A stretch of DNA of 64,000 nt from Bacillus mycoides (GCF_018742245.1 NZ_CP036132.1:3653001-3717000), one strand, 5' to 3'; counted from the first letter of the stretch, positions 1 through 8,997 are shown. Program-made: numbers and translations. Notes: generated by a model from the letters alone, not told the origin.

Positions 1-499
1 CACCTACACGCAAAACTTTCTCTACTTGTATAGGAGAGAGTGTGACTTTCATTTTCCCTATTGATTGTAAGTTCATTTCAATATAGGATACAACTTCTTT
101 CGCAACTGCAATTTGGGCACGATCTTCTTGAAGCAAAATATCACCACATTTGTCCCTTGTTAAACCAAGTGACATGAATGCACCTAATATTTGCCTATGT
201 TCTAGCGTGAAAAACTTGGAAGGATAGTCAATTTCTAATACTTCTACTTGAAATTCCTCTTCATTTAATTCTAGATAATCTGGATAAATTAGTGCTCTTT
301 TTCGTTCGGCTTCAGGCATCGCACCATCAAACCGTACAGCTACATCTCCTTGCCCTATTACCATAGAAACAATTTGTTGCTGTCTTGGATCAAGAAAATC
401 TGTTAACTTGACTTGATGGTACTCAGCAGCCTGTTTCCACTCTATTACTTTATCCACAAAGACCTCTTCATCAGGTCTAAAATGCTCGTAGATGCTCAT
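1..499 (-). CDS. ylmH: YlmH, S4-domain RNA-binding protein (3' end cut by window)
   Basis: This is the N-terminal 166 residues of YlmH; the rest lies left of the window. The start MSIYEHFRPDEE is at 499. The visible part is the N-terminal body of the family and ends at SPIQVEKVLRVG, where the C-terminal S4 RNA-binding domain normally begins. In B. subtilis the gene lies between ylmG and divIVA; here it is 15 nt downstream of ylmG in the same direction, so it is probably the distal part of the ylmDEFGH unit. YlmH homologues are linked to rescue of stalled ribosomes and to the division gene neighbourhood. Identity rests on sequence resemblance and position. Confidence 0.9.
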   Translation of the reverse strand, partial: MSIYEHFRPDEEVFVDKVIEWKQAAEYHQVKLTDFLDPRQQQIVSMVIGQGDVAVRFDGAMPEAERKRALIYPDYLELNEEEFQVEVLEIDYPSKFFTLEHRQILGAFMSLGLTRDKCGDILLQEDRAQIAVAKEVVSYIEMNLQSIGKMKVTLSPIQVEKVLRVG

Positions 500-514
500 G
501 TATGTAGCCTTTCG

Positions 515-778
515 CTAAACAAAATAAAAAAACAAACTTGTCAATCCTCTACTAGCGAGATTCAATGTGAAAATCGCAACAAGTGGAGAAATATCAATCA
601 TACCAAGCGGTGGAATAAATTTCCTAAAAGGCTCTAAATAAGGTTCGCAAATGCGTGCAAGAAAATCACCAAATTTTGATTCTCTTGCACCTGGGAACCA
701 AGACAAAAGAATATAAATGATAAGCGCATAGGAATAAATTTGAATAGCAGACTGCAATACTTGTACAACTGTTGTCAT
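515..778 (-). CDS. ylmG: YlmG, YggT-family membrane protein
   Basis: An 87-residue protein with two hydrophobic segments (about residues 10-28 and 62-86). Between them is the YggT-family signature around [14 protein letters not shown] and a conserved [15 protein letters not shown] stretch. The family is associated with membrane organisation, division and cofactor distribution; no catalytic residues are evident. The SD (AAGAGGTGG) lies inside the last codons of sepF and the gap to sepF is 6 nt, so the two are translationally close. It sits between sepF and ylmH as in other Bacillus. Confidence 0.92.
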   Translation of the reverse strand: MTTVVQVLQSAIQIYSYALIIYILLSWFPGARESKFGDFLARICEPYLEPFRKFIPPLGMIDISPLVAIFTLNLASRGLTSLFFYFV

Positions 779-784
779 GGCGTA

Positions 785-1255
785 TTACCACCTCTTTATA
801 TTTGTCTCTTCTTCTTCACCGAATAACTCTGAAATCGCACCAACGATATCAACATTTTCAGGTGTACACATAAATGTTTTCGGGCCTATTTTTTGAATAT
901 CCCCGCCTATAGCGTATACAGTACCACTTAAAAAGTCAACGATACGTACAGCTTGATCTGTAGACATTCTTTGCAAATTAATTACAACAGCTCGTCTACC
1001 TTTTAAGTGATCCGAAATGCCTTGCGCTTCCGAATATGTGCGTGGTTCTAGTAAAACAACTTTTGAAGATTGCTTCGCTGTTTCAATACTCACTACATTT
1101 TGCTTCGGTTGCACTTTCGCAAACGGAACATCTTGTTGTTCTGGGGGATCTTGTTGTTTTTTCATGTCTGTTTGCTCCTTTTCATAACTATATTGAGCTG
1201 CTTCTTTTTCTTCTGGTGTGTCAAAAAAGAAGTATTTTACTTTTGACCAACTCAT
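785..1255 (-). CDS. sepF: SepF, FtsZ-ring membrane anchor
   Basis: A 156-residue SepF. The N-terminus ([11 protein letters not shown]) is the amphipathic membrane-binding helix. A charged, glutamine-rich linker follows (about residues 18-60). The C-terminal SepF domain begins around residue 65 ([14 protein letters not shown]) and includes the conserved [18 protein letters not shown] stretch. SepF forms rings that align FtsZ filaments and attaches them to the membrane, partly overlapping with FtsA. The SD is AAGGAG before ATG 1255. The gene follows ylmE by 19 nt and precedes ylmG by 6 nt, so it is part of one operon. Confidence 0.97.
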
Positions 1256-1274
1256 AATAACTTTCTCCTTCCTC

Positions 1275-1949
1275 TTACGCTTTTCCTACTAAAACCGTTC
1301 CCAAACGAATATATGTAGCGCCTTCCTCAATTGCAATCGTGTAATCATTTGACATTCCCATTGATAATTCTTTACATGGTGCATGTAATAATTCTAGCTC
1401 CTGCACCTCTGTTTGTAGCATGCGTAATTCCTTAAAGCAGCGACGAATCTCTTCCTCTTCTCCTGTAAACGGGGCCATTGTCATTAATCCTACCACTTCA
1501 ATCTTATCCAATTCTTGCAAACTTTGAATAAAAGAAATTGTTTCTTCTATCGCCAATCCTTGCTTTGATTCTTCAGATGATGTTTTCACTTGAATAAAGC
1601 ATTTAACTTTCTTATCAGCACGTTTTTGAATTTCTTTTGCAAGCGAAAGACGATCTAATGAATGTAAATAATCAATCTCATTAATGATTTCTTTTACTTT
1701 TCTCGTTTGCAATGAGCCAATAAAATGCCAATTCACTTTTGAACCGAAATGCTCGTATTTTTGTAAGAAACCTTCATTTCTATTTTCACCTAAGTCAATA
1801 ATTCCTGCTTCAATTACTTCGCTTGTTTTTTCAATTCCTACAGTTTTTGTAACTGCAACGAGCTTAATATCTTTCGTCGAACGTCCAGCTCGTGCACAAG
1901 ATTCTTTAATTGCTTCGTTTACATCTGCTAAATTCCCTTGCACTGTCAC
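1275..1949 (-). CDS. ylmE: YlmE, YggS/PROSC-type PLP homeostasis protein
   Basis: A member of the single-domain PLP-binding YggS/PROSC family, which buffers pyridoxal phosphate and has no known classical enzyme activity. The PLP-lysine region is LVAVTKTV, followed by DLGENRNEG and [11 protein letters not shown]; near the C-terminus are [24 protein letters not shown] residues typical of phosphate binding. Start choice: an in-frame GTG at 1958 lies only 1 nt after the SD AAGGAGG, too close, so I prefer the GTG at 1949 (224 residues). The 1958 start would give a GTGA overlap with the ylmD stop. The gene is 5 nt downstream of ylmD. Confidence 0.9.
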
Positions 1950-1954
1950 TTGCT

Positions 1955-2764
1955 TCACTCCTCCTTAAAACCTATGAAACTCAACATTCTCCCCGTCTTA
2001 CCTTGATCACGACGATGAGAGAAAAATAATTGTTCTTCACAGCTTGTACAAAGAGATGACATTACAATATGTTCTTCTTTTATACCTGCTTGTACACATA
2101 ATATACGATTAACTTCTTTTAAATTAATTGCATACTGACCATCAGAAATTACTTTATAGGGAACAGATCCGTTTACTACTTGCTGTGCTGCTGTTAATAC
2201 ACGATCATCAACAACATAACAACATGATCCGATTGCAGGACCAATTGCGACATGAATTTCATCACTTGAAACACCTTCTGCATTCCACTTTTGAATCATT
2301 TCTTTCGCAATCTCTGTTACAGTCCCTTTCCACCCAGCATGCGCAAGTCCTATCATATCATGTGATGGTGCATAAAAATAGAGCGGAACACAATCAGCGT
2401 AACAAGATGTTAAGAGAACATCTTTGTTAGTCGTATAAATGCCATCCGTTTTTGGAATACCGTCTTCATATGAATAAACGCCTTTCCCTTTTTCTTGCAG
2501 TCCTACTTTCTCAACATGATGGTCATGAACTTGTTCAGAGCAAATCCATTTTTCTAATGGTTTTTGTAACTTATTCGCTAAAATGCGTCTGTTTTCATGA
2601 ACATTCTCCACGATATCATTCACATGTAATCCTAAATTCATCGCATGAAAGGAGCCTGTACTTACTCCACCATCTTTTGTCGTAAATCCAACAGTAATGT
2701 TTCCAAGTTCTTTCCACGCTTGTAAATACAGTATACCGTCCACATATTTAAATGGTTCTCTCAT
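1955..2764 (-). CDS. ylmD: YlmD, multicopper-oxidase-fold (laccase domain) nucleoside/peptidoglycan-editing family
   Basis: A 269-residue DUF152/YfiH family protein. Family members have been described as purine nucleoside phosphorylase/adenosine deaminase-like enzymes and as peptidoglycan-editing factors. Conserved metal-site residues are visible: SEQVHDHHV (residues near 76-84), SCYADCVPLYF (near 120-130) and GLAHAGWKGT (near 140). The start is ATG 2764 with SD AAAAGGAG; a longer reading frame to 2803 lacks an SD. It is the first gene of the ylmDEFGH run. A short upstream sequence with an extended -10 like TGGTAAAAT around 2820-2835 could be its promoter. Confidence 0.9.
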   Translation of the reverse strand: MREPFKYVDGILYLQAWKELGNITVGFTTKDGGVSTGSFHAMNLGLHVNDIVENVHENRRILANKLQKPLEKWICSEQVHDHHVEKVGLQEKGKGVYSYEDGIPKTDGIYTTNKDVLLTSCYADCVPLYFYAPSHDMIGLAHAGWKGTVTEIAKEMIQKWNAEGVSSDEIHVAIGPAIGSCCYVVDDRVLTAAQQVVNGSVPYKVISDGQYAINLKEVNRILCVQAGIKEEHIVMSSLCTSCEEQLFFSHRRDQGKTGRMLSFIGFKEE

Positions 2765-2805
2765 AAAGCGGCTCCTTTTAATTAAAATAACAGAAAAAAG
2801 CATGG

Positions 2806-2846
2806 TACTTCCTGTCTATTTTACCATACTTTTATTTTTTCATAAT
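2806..2846 (-). promoter_or_regulatory. Inverted repeat upstream of ylmD (terminator of ylmC or promoter region)
   Basis: On the minus strand the sequence AAGTATGGTA is matched by TACCATGCTT after a spacer of about 14 nt and is followed by TTTTTT, as in an intrinsic terminator for ylmC. The same left arm contains TGGTAAAAT, an extended -10 look-alike that could serve ylmD. The sequence alone does not separate the two roles. Confidence 0.4.
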
Positions 2847-2881
2847 GACAACTGAAAAAAAAGGGGAATTTGTAATATTCT

Positions 2882-3160
2882 TTATGAAATTGTCGGTGTT
2901 TGTATTGATTCTGTTACAGAATTAATATTATCTACTCTGACAAGTATGACATCTTCCCCAATTTTCATAATTTGCTCCCAAGGAATCACAAATTCTACTT
3001 CCTTTCCAAAGAGTCCTAGCATACGTGTCTGCTTGGAAATAATAACTGCCCTAATCTTCCCTGTGTCTATATCAAAATCAATATCTCCAATATTTCCAAG
3101 CCTTTTTCCATCTAAAATATTTACAACATCCTTCATTTGAAACTCCGAAATTCGTATCAT
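2882..3160 (-). CDS. ylmC: YlmC/YmxH-family PRC-barrel sporulation protein
   Basis: A small protein of 92 residues: MIRISEFQMKDVVNILDGKRLGNIGDI, then IDTGKIRAVII and FVIPWEQIMKIGEDVILV. This is the PRC-barrel fold of the YlmC/YmxH family, which is linked to sporulation in Bacillus; the biochemical role is unknown. I use ATG 3160, preceded by GGGAGAGG with a 6-nt spacer, rather than the longer frame from 3190. It lies between sigG and ylmD as in B. subtilis, separated from sigG by an intergenic repeat and from ylmD by about 115 nt. Confidence 0.9.
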   Translation of the reverse strand: MIRISEFQMKDVVNILDGKRLGNIGDIDFDIDTGKIRAVIISKQTRMLGLFGKEVEFVIPWEQIMKIGEDVILVRVDNINSVTESIQTPTIS

Positions 3161-3202
3161 ATTCATCCTCTCCCTTATATCATGAATCATAAGTACGATC
3201 TC

Positions 3203-3360
3203 AAATAAAGTGAAACCTTAATCAGTGGGATTTTTCCCATCCCTACTGATTATTAGCCCATGCTAATCGGACTTTTTCGGTTAGCTCCGCTTCCATCTAA
3301 CTTCTTACTTCAGCCGAATTTTGAAGCGGGTAAACAGTATATAACCGCTACTAATAGAAC
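3203..3360. repeat. Dispersed intergenic repeat, copy A
   Basis: A GC-richer island in the ylmC-sigG gap. It begins AAATAAAGTGAAACC and continues through TTAGCCCATGC, CTAACTTCTTACTTCAGC and GAATTTTGAAGCGGG. The reverse complement of 6243-6379 shares the same ordered blocks (AAATAAAGTGAAACTTTAAT, TTAGCCCGAC, CTTAACTTCTGTAC, GAATTTTGAGGCAGG), and a shortened relative occurs at 37231-37283. It resembles the short bcr-type repeats of the B. cereus group, but I cannot assign it to a named family. Confidence 0.6.
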
Positions 3361-3427
3361 ATCTATTTTATTTTCATTATATGAACCTACCCACTCTACT
3401 ATGAGAGCAAAATATTATATATAAAAA

Positions 3428-3455
3428 AGGCCTCACCATAACTGGTGAGGACCTT
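3428..3455 (-). terminator. Intrinsic terminator of sigG
   Basis: A hairpin with arms AAGGtCCTCACC and GGTGAGgCCTT (one bulge or mismatch) and a 5-nt loop, followed on the minus strand by TTTTTTAT. It overlaps the TAA stop of sigG. Confidence 0.85.
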
Positions 3456-4233
3456 ATCCTTGAATCGTCTTATTCATTTGCTTAATAGCAGACTTCTCCA
3501 AACGTGATACTTGTGCTTGAGAAATCCCGATTTCTTCGGCAACTTCCATCTGTGTCTTTCCTTGGAAGAACCGTTTTCGAATAATCATTTTCTCACGATC
3601 ATTCAAACGCTTCATCCCTTCTTTCAACGCTAGTTCTTCAACCCACTGCTCGTCCTTTTGTTTTTCATCACTTAACTGATCCATAACAAAGATAGGATCT
3701 CCTCCATCATTATAAATCGGTTCAAATAATGAAACTGGATCTTGAATAGCATCTAACGCAAAGACAATTTCTTCATGTGTCACTTCAAGAACTTTGGCAA
3801 TATCCATTGCTGTTGGTTCTTTGGAATTTTCAGCAATCAATTTTTCTCTTACTTGCAACGCTTTATACGCAATATCTCGTAATGAGCGAGATACGCGAAT
3901 TGGATTGTTATCACGCAAATATCTGCGTATTTCCCCAATAATCATCGGCACAGCATACGTTGAAAATTTTACATTTTGGCCTAAATCAAAGTTATCAATG
4001 GATTTCATAAGTCCAATGCAACCAACTTGAAATAAATCATCAACATATTCTCCTCTGTTATTAAATCTTTGGATGACGCTCAGTACAAGACGTAAGTTTC
4101 CATTCACTAATTTCTCTCTGGCGCTTATCTCTCCACTTTGCATTTCACGAAATAATTTACGCATCTCTTCATTTTTTAGTACTGGAAGTTTAGCTGTATC
4201 AACACCGCAAATTTCTACTTTGTTTCTCGTCAA
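3454..4233 (-). CDS. sigG: Sigma-G, late forespore sigma factor
   Basis: A 259-residue sigma-70 family protein. Region 2 contains NLRLVLSVIQRFNNRGEYVDDLFQVG and the -10-binding helix FSTYAVPMIIGEIRRYLRD. Region 3 starts at PIRVSRSLRDIA. Region 4 carries the helix-turn-helix KTQMEVAEEIGISQAQVSRLEK. Sigma-G drives late forespore genes after engulfment. Start choice: TTG 4233, preceded by AGGAGGG with a 6-nt spacer, gives the family N-terminus (M)TRNKVEICGVDT and the usual length. The open frame to 4332 is upstream leader that contains the promoter. sigE and spoIIGA lie upstream, with a strong terminator between sigE and sigG. Confidence 0.97.
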   Translation of the reverse strand: MTRNKVEICGVDTAKLPVLKNEEMRKLFREMQSGEISAREKLVNGNLRLVLSVIQRFNNRGEYVDDLFQVGCIGLMKSIDNFDLGQNVKFSTYAVPMIIGEIRRYLRDNNPIRVSRSLRDIAYKALQVREKLIAENSKEPTAMDIAKVLEVTHEEIVFALDAIQDPVSLFEPIYNDGGDPIFVMDQLSDEKQKDEQWVEELALKEGMKRLNDREKMIIRKRFFQGKTQMEVAEEIGISQAQVSRLEKSAIKQMNKTIQG

Positions 4234-4270
4234 AGTGTTCCCTCCTATCGGGAGTTGCTGTACAGTGTAA

Positions 4271-4298
4271 AGTATTTCCTTTGAAGGGGATTTTATGC
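4271..4298 (-). promoter_or_regulatory. Sigma-F/sigma-G-type promoter of sigG
   Basis: On the minus strand the sequence has GCATA (4298-4294), a 14-bp spacer, then GGAAATACT (4279-4271). This fits the forespore sigma-F/sigma-G consensus (GCATA, about 15 bp, GGnnAnAnT). It lies 38 bp upstream of the TTG start of sigG. Recognition by sigma-F first and sigma-G later is known for this gene in B. subtilis; here it is inferred from the match. Confidence 0.75.
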
Positions 4299-4353
4299 AT
4301 ACGGTTTTCCCATCGTTTTTCACAAACATCATATTTCCTAATGCACAAAAAGA

Positions 4354-4389
4354 GAATAAGACCAGTCTAGATACCGACTGGTCTTATTC
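4354..4389 (-). terminator. Intrinsic terminator of sigE
   Basis: A perfect 14-bp stem (GAATAAGACCAGTC / GACTGGTCTTATTC) with an 8-nt loop. On the minus strand it is followed by TCTTTTTG. It begins immediately after the sigE stop codon and lies upstream of the sigG promoter, so it limits read-through from the spoIIG operon into sigG. Confidence 0.9.
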
Positions 4390-4390
4390 T

Positions 4391-5110
4391 TCACACCATT
4401 TTATTAAATTCTTTTCGTAATCTTTTTATAATTCTTTTTTCCAAACGAGAAATATATGACTGTGAAATTCCAAGCATATCAGCCACATCTTTTTGTGTCT
4501 TCTCTTCGCCACCAGCGAGTCCAAACCGAAGCTCCATAATTTGTTTTTCACGATCATTTAATTGATGCAATGCTTTCATTAAAAGATGACGATCTACAGT
4601 AGCTTCTAAATCTTTTGTAATAATGTCATCATCTGTACCTAACACATCTGATAATAACAGTTCATTTCCGTCCCAATCAATGTTAAGCGGTTCATCAAAA
4701 GAAACTTCCGAACGATTTTTATTATTTCGACGCAAATGCATTAAAATTTCATTTTCTATACAACGAGATGCATATGTTGCTAATTTAATTTTCTTTTCTG
4801 GATTAAATGTATTCACTGCCTTAATAAGACCAATTGTTCCTATACTAATCAAATCCTCAATATTTATCCCTGTATTTTCAAATTTTCTTGCTATATATAC
4901 AACAAGCCGTAGATTACGTTCAATAAGCATCGACCTGGCAGCTTGATCTCCATTTGGTAATTTATTCAAAAGAACTGCCTCTTCGTCTTTCGTTAACGGC
5001 GGTGGCAACGCTTCACTTCCGCCAATATAATAAATTTCATCGGTCTTAATTCCTAATTTCAGCAATACTTTATACCAAAGGTATACCAAATAAAATTTAA
5101 ATTTCACCAT
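4391..5110 (-). CDS. sigE: Pro-sigma-E, mother-cell sigma factor precursor
   Basis: A 239-residue sigma factor, the same length as B. subtilis SigE. The first roughly 27 residues ([20 protein letters not shown] and on) are the hydrophobic/basic pro-sequence that tethers the precursor to membrane and is removed by SpoIIGA just before [10 protein letters not shown]. Region 2 ([37 protein letters not shown]) and the region 4 helix-turn-helix ([22 protein letters not shown]) are intact. The start ATG 5110 is preceded by GAGGCGGG. It lies 19 nt after spoIIGA in the spoIIG operon. Confidence 0.98.
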   Translation of the reverse strand: MVKFKFYLVYLWYKVLLKLGIKTDEIYYIGGSEALPPPLTKDEEAVLLNKLPNGDQAARSMLIERNLRLVVYIARKFENTGINIEDLISIGTIGLIKAVNTFNPEKKIKLATYASRCIENEILMHLRRNNKNRSEVSFDEPLNIDWDGNELLLSDVLGTDDDIITKDLEATVDRHLLMKALHQLNDREKQIMELRFGLAGGEEKTQKDVADMLGISQSYISRLEKRIIKRLRKEFNKMV

Positions 5111-5129
5111 ATTATCCCGCCTCTCATAA

Positions 5130-6044
5130 TTAAGCAATTACCATCTTTTGCGAAATCAACATTTTCGGATGTACAATGCATTGATACTCTCCATTGGTAG
5201 ATAATTGTTGTGTATTTAATCCAATCAGTACTTTGTTTACAACAACCAAACCTTCATGATAAACTTGCACACAATCTGGCTTAATTGCCCATAAAAATTG
5301 ATTCTCTACTCCTACTGCTCGGAAAGGAATTAAACGTAGTTTCGTCGCCCACCCAGAATCATTTTCTGGTATTTGAGGAATTTCTGTTTTGGAATAAATT
5401 TGTTCTGTTAACCAAGCTGGCAAACAATGTTCTAATGATGAAATATGCATAATCATAACGGGTGTTTTTGTTAACGGGTCATAAAGTTGGTTCCCACTAT
5501 CAATTAGACCTGCTAGTTCTAGTTCCTCTCCAGCTAATTGAATTTTCACTTTCACGATTTGATCATAGTGTATCTTTGTGACCTCTACGCTTTCTATACG
5601 CTTTTTAGAAAAATAATAAATTACTGGAAAACCAAAAATAACAAACAACCAACTAATTGGATCACCGTAAGAAACTGATTTAGATTGAACTAACCCATTT
5701 ACCATTTCGTTCGTTTGCAAAAAGTAATGCGTTCCAATTAATCCTCCACCAACCATAAAGGTTACAAAATAGAAAGTAAAAACAGTTTGTGCATAATTTC
5801 TAAATGTTGAAAACCCAAATGCTGTATACACAATAAGTAACGAATACAATAGTTTCATAATTGGATGTGTCATCATAGAAGCAAAAGGCGTAAAGGCGAA
5901 AATAACAATAGTTGAACCTATAAATGCCCCTAACACAAGCCTCCATCTTTTGATTCTCTTTTTTAACACGGTGGCTGTTAATAAAAGTAAAAGAAAATCA
6001 ATGCAGGCGTTTAACAACCAAACAATGTCGGCGTAAACAACCAA
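5130..6044 (-). CDS. spoIIGA: SpoIIGA, membrane aspartic protease that activates pro-sigma-E
   Basis: A 304-residue protein with five predicted membrane segments in the N-terminal half (from [18 protein letters not shown] to about residue 150) and a soluble C-terminal protease half containing the aspartic-protease motif [14 protein letters not shown]. It cleaves the pro-sequence of the adjacent sigma-E when signalled by SpoIIR from the forespore. The best start is TTG 6044: AGAGGTG with a 6-nt spacer, giving (M)[11 protein letters not shown] as in the family. The open frame to 6092 runs through the promoter -10 and cannot be translated from it. Confidence 0.95.
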   Translation of the reverse strand: MVVYADIVWLLNACIDFLLLLLTATVLKKRIKRWRLVLGAFIGSTIVIFAFTPFASMMTHPIMKLLYSLLIVYTAFGFSTFRNYAQTVFTFYFVTFMVGGGLIGTHYFLQTNEMVNGLVQSKSVSYGDPISWLFVIFGFPVIYYFSKKRIESVEVTKIHYDQIVKVKIQLAGEELELAGLIDSGNQLYDPLTKTPVMIMHISSLEHCLPAWLTEQIYSKTEIPQIPENDSGWATKLRLIPFRAVGVENQFLWAIKPDCVQVYHEGLVVVNKVLIGLNTQQLSTNGEYQCIVHPKMLISQKMVIA

Positions 6045-6074
6045 ACAATTCACCTCTTTTTTTAAGTTGAGACT

Positions 6075-6108
6075 AGTATAATGCATATCCAATAGGAAAG
6101 TGTGTCAA
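6075..6108 (-). promoter_or_regulatory. spoIIG promoter with 22-bp spacer (sigma-A plus Spo0A~P type)
   Basis: On the minus strand TTGACA (6108-6103) is followed by exactly 22 bp and then TATACT (6080-6075). The -35 is perfect, but the spacing is far beyond the 17 bp optimum. A long spacer of this kind is the hallmark of the spoIIG promoter, which needs Spo0A~P to reposition sigma-A RNA polymerase. A partial 0A-box-like TGTCGGT lies at 6156-6162, near position -90 of the expected start site. The first spoIIGA codon is about 30 nt downstream of the -10. Confidence 0.85.
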
Positions 6109-6242
6109 TTGGTGGAGGGGTTTTTTTTGTTATTTTGTGATTTCTAGACATAATCTGTCGGTAAAAAATAAAAGTGTATTTTTCATAGAATAATATAAAT
6201 TTCTTACCTGTATACATAATAATTGAATTATATATATACAAA

Positions 6243-6379
6243 GTTTATCTTGCTATTTGCGTGCAGTAACACCCCTGCCTCAAAATTCAGCTACAAAAAA
6301 GTACAGAAGTTAAGCGGGAGTCGGGCTAACAATCATTTTGGATGAACAATCCCTACTAATTAAAGTTTCACTTTATTTA
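6243..6379. repeat. Dispersed intergenic repeat, copy B (inverted relative to copy A)
   Basis: The reverse complement begins AAATAAAGTGAAACTTTAAT and carries TTAGCCCGACTCCCGC, CTTAACTTCTGTAC and GAATTTTGAGGCAGG, in the same order as copy A at 3203-3360. It ends near TTACTGCACGCAAATAG. It occupies the middle of the 457-bp gap between ftsZ and spoIIGA, beyond the spoIIG promoter. No open reading frame is seen in it. Confidence 0.6.
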
Positions 6380-6433
6380 TCACAGCTTATAGCTTAAAAA
6401 TAGGACTGGGCTCTCCATATGCAAAATAATAAA

Positions 6434-6458
6434 AAAAGATCTGCTAAGCAGATCTTTT
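6434..6458 (-). terminator. Second terminator downstream of ftsZ
   Basis: A palindromic stem AAAAGATCTGCT/AGCAGATCTTTT with almost no loop, followed by TTTTATTATTTTG on the minus strand. It backs up the nearer ftsZ terminator 18 bp away. Confidence 0.7.
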
Positions 6459-6473
6459 CCATTTAGACAACAA

Positions 6474-6500
6474 AAAAAGGAGCATGAAAGCTCCTTTTTT
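6474..6500 (-). terminator. Intrinsic terminator of ftsZ
   Basis: A stem AAAGGAGC / GCTCCTTT with a 6-nt loop, directly after the ftsZ stop and followed by a T run on the minus strand (CTCCTTTTTTTG). A second hairpin follows, so the end of the division operon is doubly terminated. Confidence 0.85.
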
Positions 6501-6501
6501 T

Positions 6502-7656
6502 TTATCGTCTACGACGGTTACGTAAGAATGCTGGAATATCGATGTCATCTGAATCTGTATGACGATCATGCACAACCGGCTCTTCACGTTTCATTTCACG
6601 CTTAACTTCACGTTGTTTTGAAGGTTGAGCTACTTGTTGTTGTTGCTGTTGCGTGTGATTCGCAGTCGGACGGATAATTGGTTTTGGTGGCTGCGTCGAA
6701 GCACTATCATCAAAACCAGTTGCAATTACAGTGACAACGATATCATCTTTTAATCCTTCATTAATAACAGAACCGAAGATCATATTTACTTCTGGATCCG
6801 AAGCTGAAGCTACAATGTCTGCTGCTTCTTGTACTTCATATAAACTTAAGTTTGCGCCGCCCGTAATGTTCATAATAACACCTTGAGCTCCATCAATAGA
6901 TGTTTCTAGTAATGGACTAGAAATCGCTTTTTTCGCAGCTTCAGCTGCACGATTTTCACCATTACCAGAACCGATACCCATTAAAGCAGAACCTCTATTA
7001 GACATAATTGTTTTTACGTCTGCAAAGTCTAAGTTGATTAGACCTGGTGTAGCAATTAAATCAGAAATACCTTGAACACCTTGACGTAATACGTTATCTG
7101 CTTCACGGAACGCTTCTAACATTGGCGTATTTTTATCAACAATCTCTAATAAGCGATCATTTGGAATTACAATAAGTGTATCTACATTTTCTTTAAATGA
7201 CGCAATACCGGATGCAGCTTGAGTTGCACGTTTACGTCCTTCAAATGTAAATGGGCGTGTTACAACACCAACTGTTAACGCACCTAGTTCTTTTGCAACT
7301 TGAGCAACAACTGGAGCTGCACCAGTTCCAGTTCCGCCGCCCATACCAGCAGTTACGAAGACCATATCCGCGCCACGAAGCGCTTCTTGAATCTGTTCTT
7401 TACTTTCTTCTGCAGCTTTTTTCCCTACTTCAGGGTTTGCGCCTGCACCAAGTCCACGCGTTAATTTTCCACCAATTTGCATTTTCGTTTCAGCTTTTGA
7501 TAGATTTAATGCTTGTGCATCAGTATTCACAGCGATAAAGTCTACACCTTGTACACCGTGTTCAATCATACGGTTTACAGCATTGTTTCCGCCACCGCCG
7601 ACACCGATAACTTTTATATTCGCTAATTGATCTTGAGTAGTATCAAACTCTAACAT
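6502..7656 (-). CDS. ftsZ: FtsZ, tubulin-like division GTPase
   Basis: A 384-residue FtsZ. The N-terminal GTPase domain has [13 protein letters not shown] near residue 18 and the tubulin signature [10 protein letters not shown] near residue 105. The T7-loop residues [11 protein letters not shown] are near 205. A variable linker rich in glutamine (QQQQQQ) precedes the C-terminal conserved peptide [15 protein letters not shown], which binds FtsA and SepF. The start ATG 7656 is preceded by GGGGG. It is the last gene of the cluster, 39 nt after ftsA, and two terminators follow. It polymerises into the Z ring at midcell and at the polar sporulation septum. Confidence 0.99.
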   Translation of the reverse strand: MLEFDTTQDQLANIKVIGVGGGGNNAVNRMIEHGVQGVDFIAVNTDAQALNLSKAETKMQIGGKLTRGLGAGANPEVGKKAAEESKEQIQEALRGADMVFVTAGMGGGTGTGAAPVVAQVAKELGALTVGVVTRPFTFEGRKRATQAASGIASFKENVDTLIVIPNDRLLEIVDKNTPMLEAFREADNVLRQGVQGISDLIATPGLINLDFADVKTIMSNRGSALMGIGSGNGENRAAEAAKKAISSPLLETSIDGAQGVIMNITGGANLSLYEVQEAADIVASASDPEVNMIFGSVINEGLKDDIVVTVIATGFDDSASTQPPKPIIRPTANHTQQQQQQVAQPSKQREVKREMKREEPVVHDRHTDSDDIDIPAFLRNRRRR

Positions 7657-7695
7657 GTCGAAATCCCCCTAGAACCTCATTTTTCGTGTCCAATT

Positions 7696-8997
7696 TTAAT
7701 CCCATAAATAACGGAATACACGTTTTACTTTTGACATCATGCGGTCATCATTTTGATTAGTATTGTTTTGATTACGATTTTTCTGTTTCGCAGGTTGCTG
7801 TTGTACCGGCATTGGTGCTGGTACTGGTTCAAAATGTTCTTGCTTTTCCTGCACATTTTTCCCACGTAATTTAGCTTTTTGATAAGAATGTTTAATTAAT
7901 CCAACTCCACTTGTATATTGGGGCTCACGAACACCAATATAATCAGGCGTTGCTATACGAACATTTTCATGTAAAATATCGTATGCAAGATCAAGAACAC
8001 CTGGCATAGAAGCTATCCCACCAGTTAGTACATATCCAGAAGCTACTTGCTTTACTCCTAACTTACGCACTTCATCTTGAACAAACATTAAAATTTCCTC
8101 TACACGAGCCTCTATTATATCCGATAATTCCAACTGAGAATATTGTTCTGTTTGATCGCTTCCCATAATAGGAACCGTAAACATCTCTTCTTCAGATGCT
8201 GTATCATAAAAAGCATGTCCATATTTCAGCTTAATTTGATCTGCATTTTCTGTTGAAGTTTTCAGCCCAATCGCTATATCCTTCGTTATATGATCTCCAC
8301 CTAATGGCAATACGCTCGTTGCTTGCAACTCTCCATCTTTAAAAATAGATAAGGTTGTAGATCCTCCACCCATATCAACAAGGGCTACCCCTCTATGTCT
8401 TTCATCCGAAGATAACGCAACTGTCGCTGCCGCTAAAGGTTGCAGACAAATATCAACAATTTCAAGACCTGATTTTTCTACACAACGAAGTAGGTTATGT
8501 AGTAAAGTTCTCGAGCCTGTAATAAGTGTACCTTCCATTTCTAATCTTACACCGATCATCCCGCGTGGATCGTTAATCTCGTCAAGACCGTCTACAATGA
8601 ACTGTCGAGGTACCACATCAATAAATTCACGTTCAGGAGCAATTGACACAACTTGCGCTGCATCTAGAACGCGTAAGACATCTTCATTCCCGATTTCACG
8701 ATCTTCATTTGAAACAGCGACTACTCCGTGACACGGAAGCAACTGTACCTGGTTTGCATTGACACCGACTACAACTTGCTCAATGTGGATACCCACCATG
8801 CGCTCAGCCTGTTCAATTGCTTTTTTAATTGATCGAACAGTTTCATCTATATCAACTATCGATCCCTTCTTCAAACCATTTGATTTTACGTTTCCAACAC
8901 CAATAATGTTTAAGCTATCATTAACCATTTCACCAATGATGACTTTAACATTGGATGTACCGATGTCAAGACTAACATATATTTCATTGCTGTTCAT
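7696..8997 (-). CDS. ftsA: FtsA, actin-like Z-ring anchor
   Basis: A 433-residue actin/Hsp70-fold protein. Phosphate-1 region SLDIGTSNVKVIIGEM is at the N-terminus, phosphate-2 VDMGGGSTTLSIF is near residue 207, and the adenosine region GYVLTGGIASMPG is near 323. A proline/glutamine-rich linker precedes the C-terminal amphipathic membrane helix MMSKVKRVFRYLWD. It binds the FtsZ C-terminal peptide and ties the ring to membrane. The SD AAGGAGGTG is strong. The 401-bp gap upstream likely contains the ftsAZ promoters. Confidence 0.98.
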   Translation of the reverse strand: MNSNEIYVSLDIGTSNVKVIIGEMVNDSLNIIGVGNVKSNGLKKGSIVDIDETVRSIKKAIEQAERMVGIHIEQVVVGVNANQVQLLPCHGVVAVSNEDREIGNEDVLRVLDAAQVVSIAPEREFIDVVPRQFIVDGLDEINDPRGMIGVRLEMEGTLITGSRTLLHNLLRCVEKSGLEIVDICLQPLAAATVALSSDERHRGVALVDMGGGSTTLSIFKDGELQATSVLPLGGDHITKDIAIGLKTSTENADQIKLKYGHAFYDTASEEEMFTVPIMGSDQTEQYSQLELSDIIEARVEEILMFVQDEVRKLGVKQVASGYVLTGGIASMPGVLDLAYDILHENVRIATPDYIGVREPQYTSGVGLIKHSYQKAKLRGKNVQEKQEHFEPVPAPMPVQQQPAKQKNRNQNNTNQNDDRMMSKVKRVFRYLWD

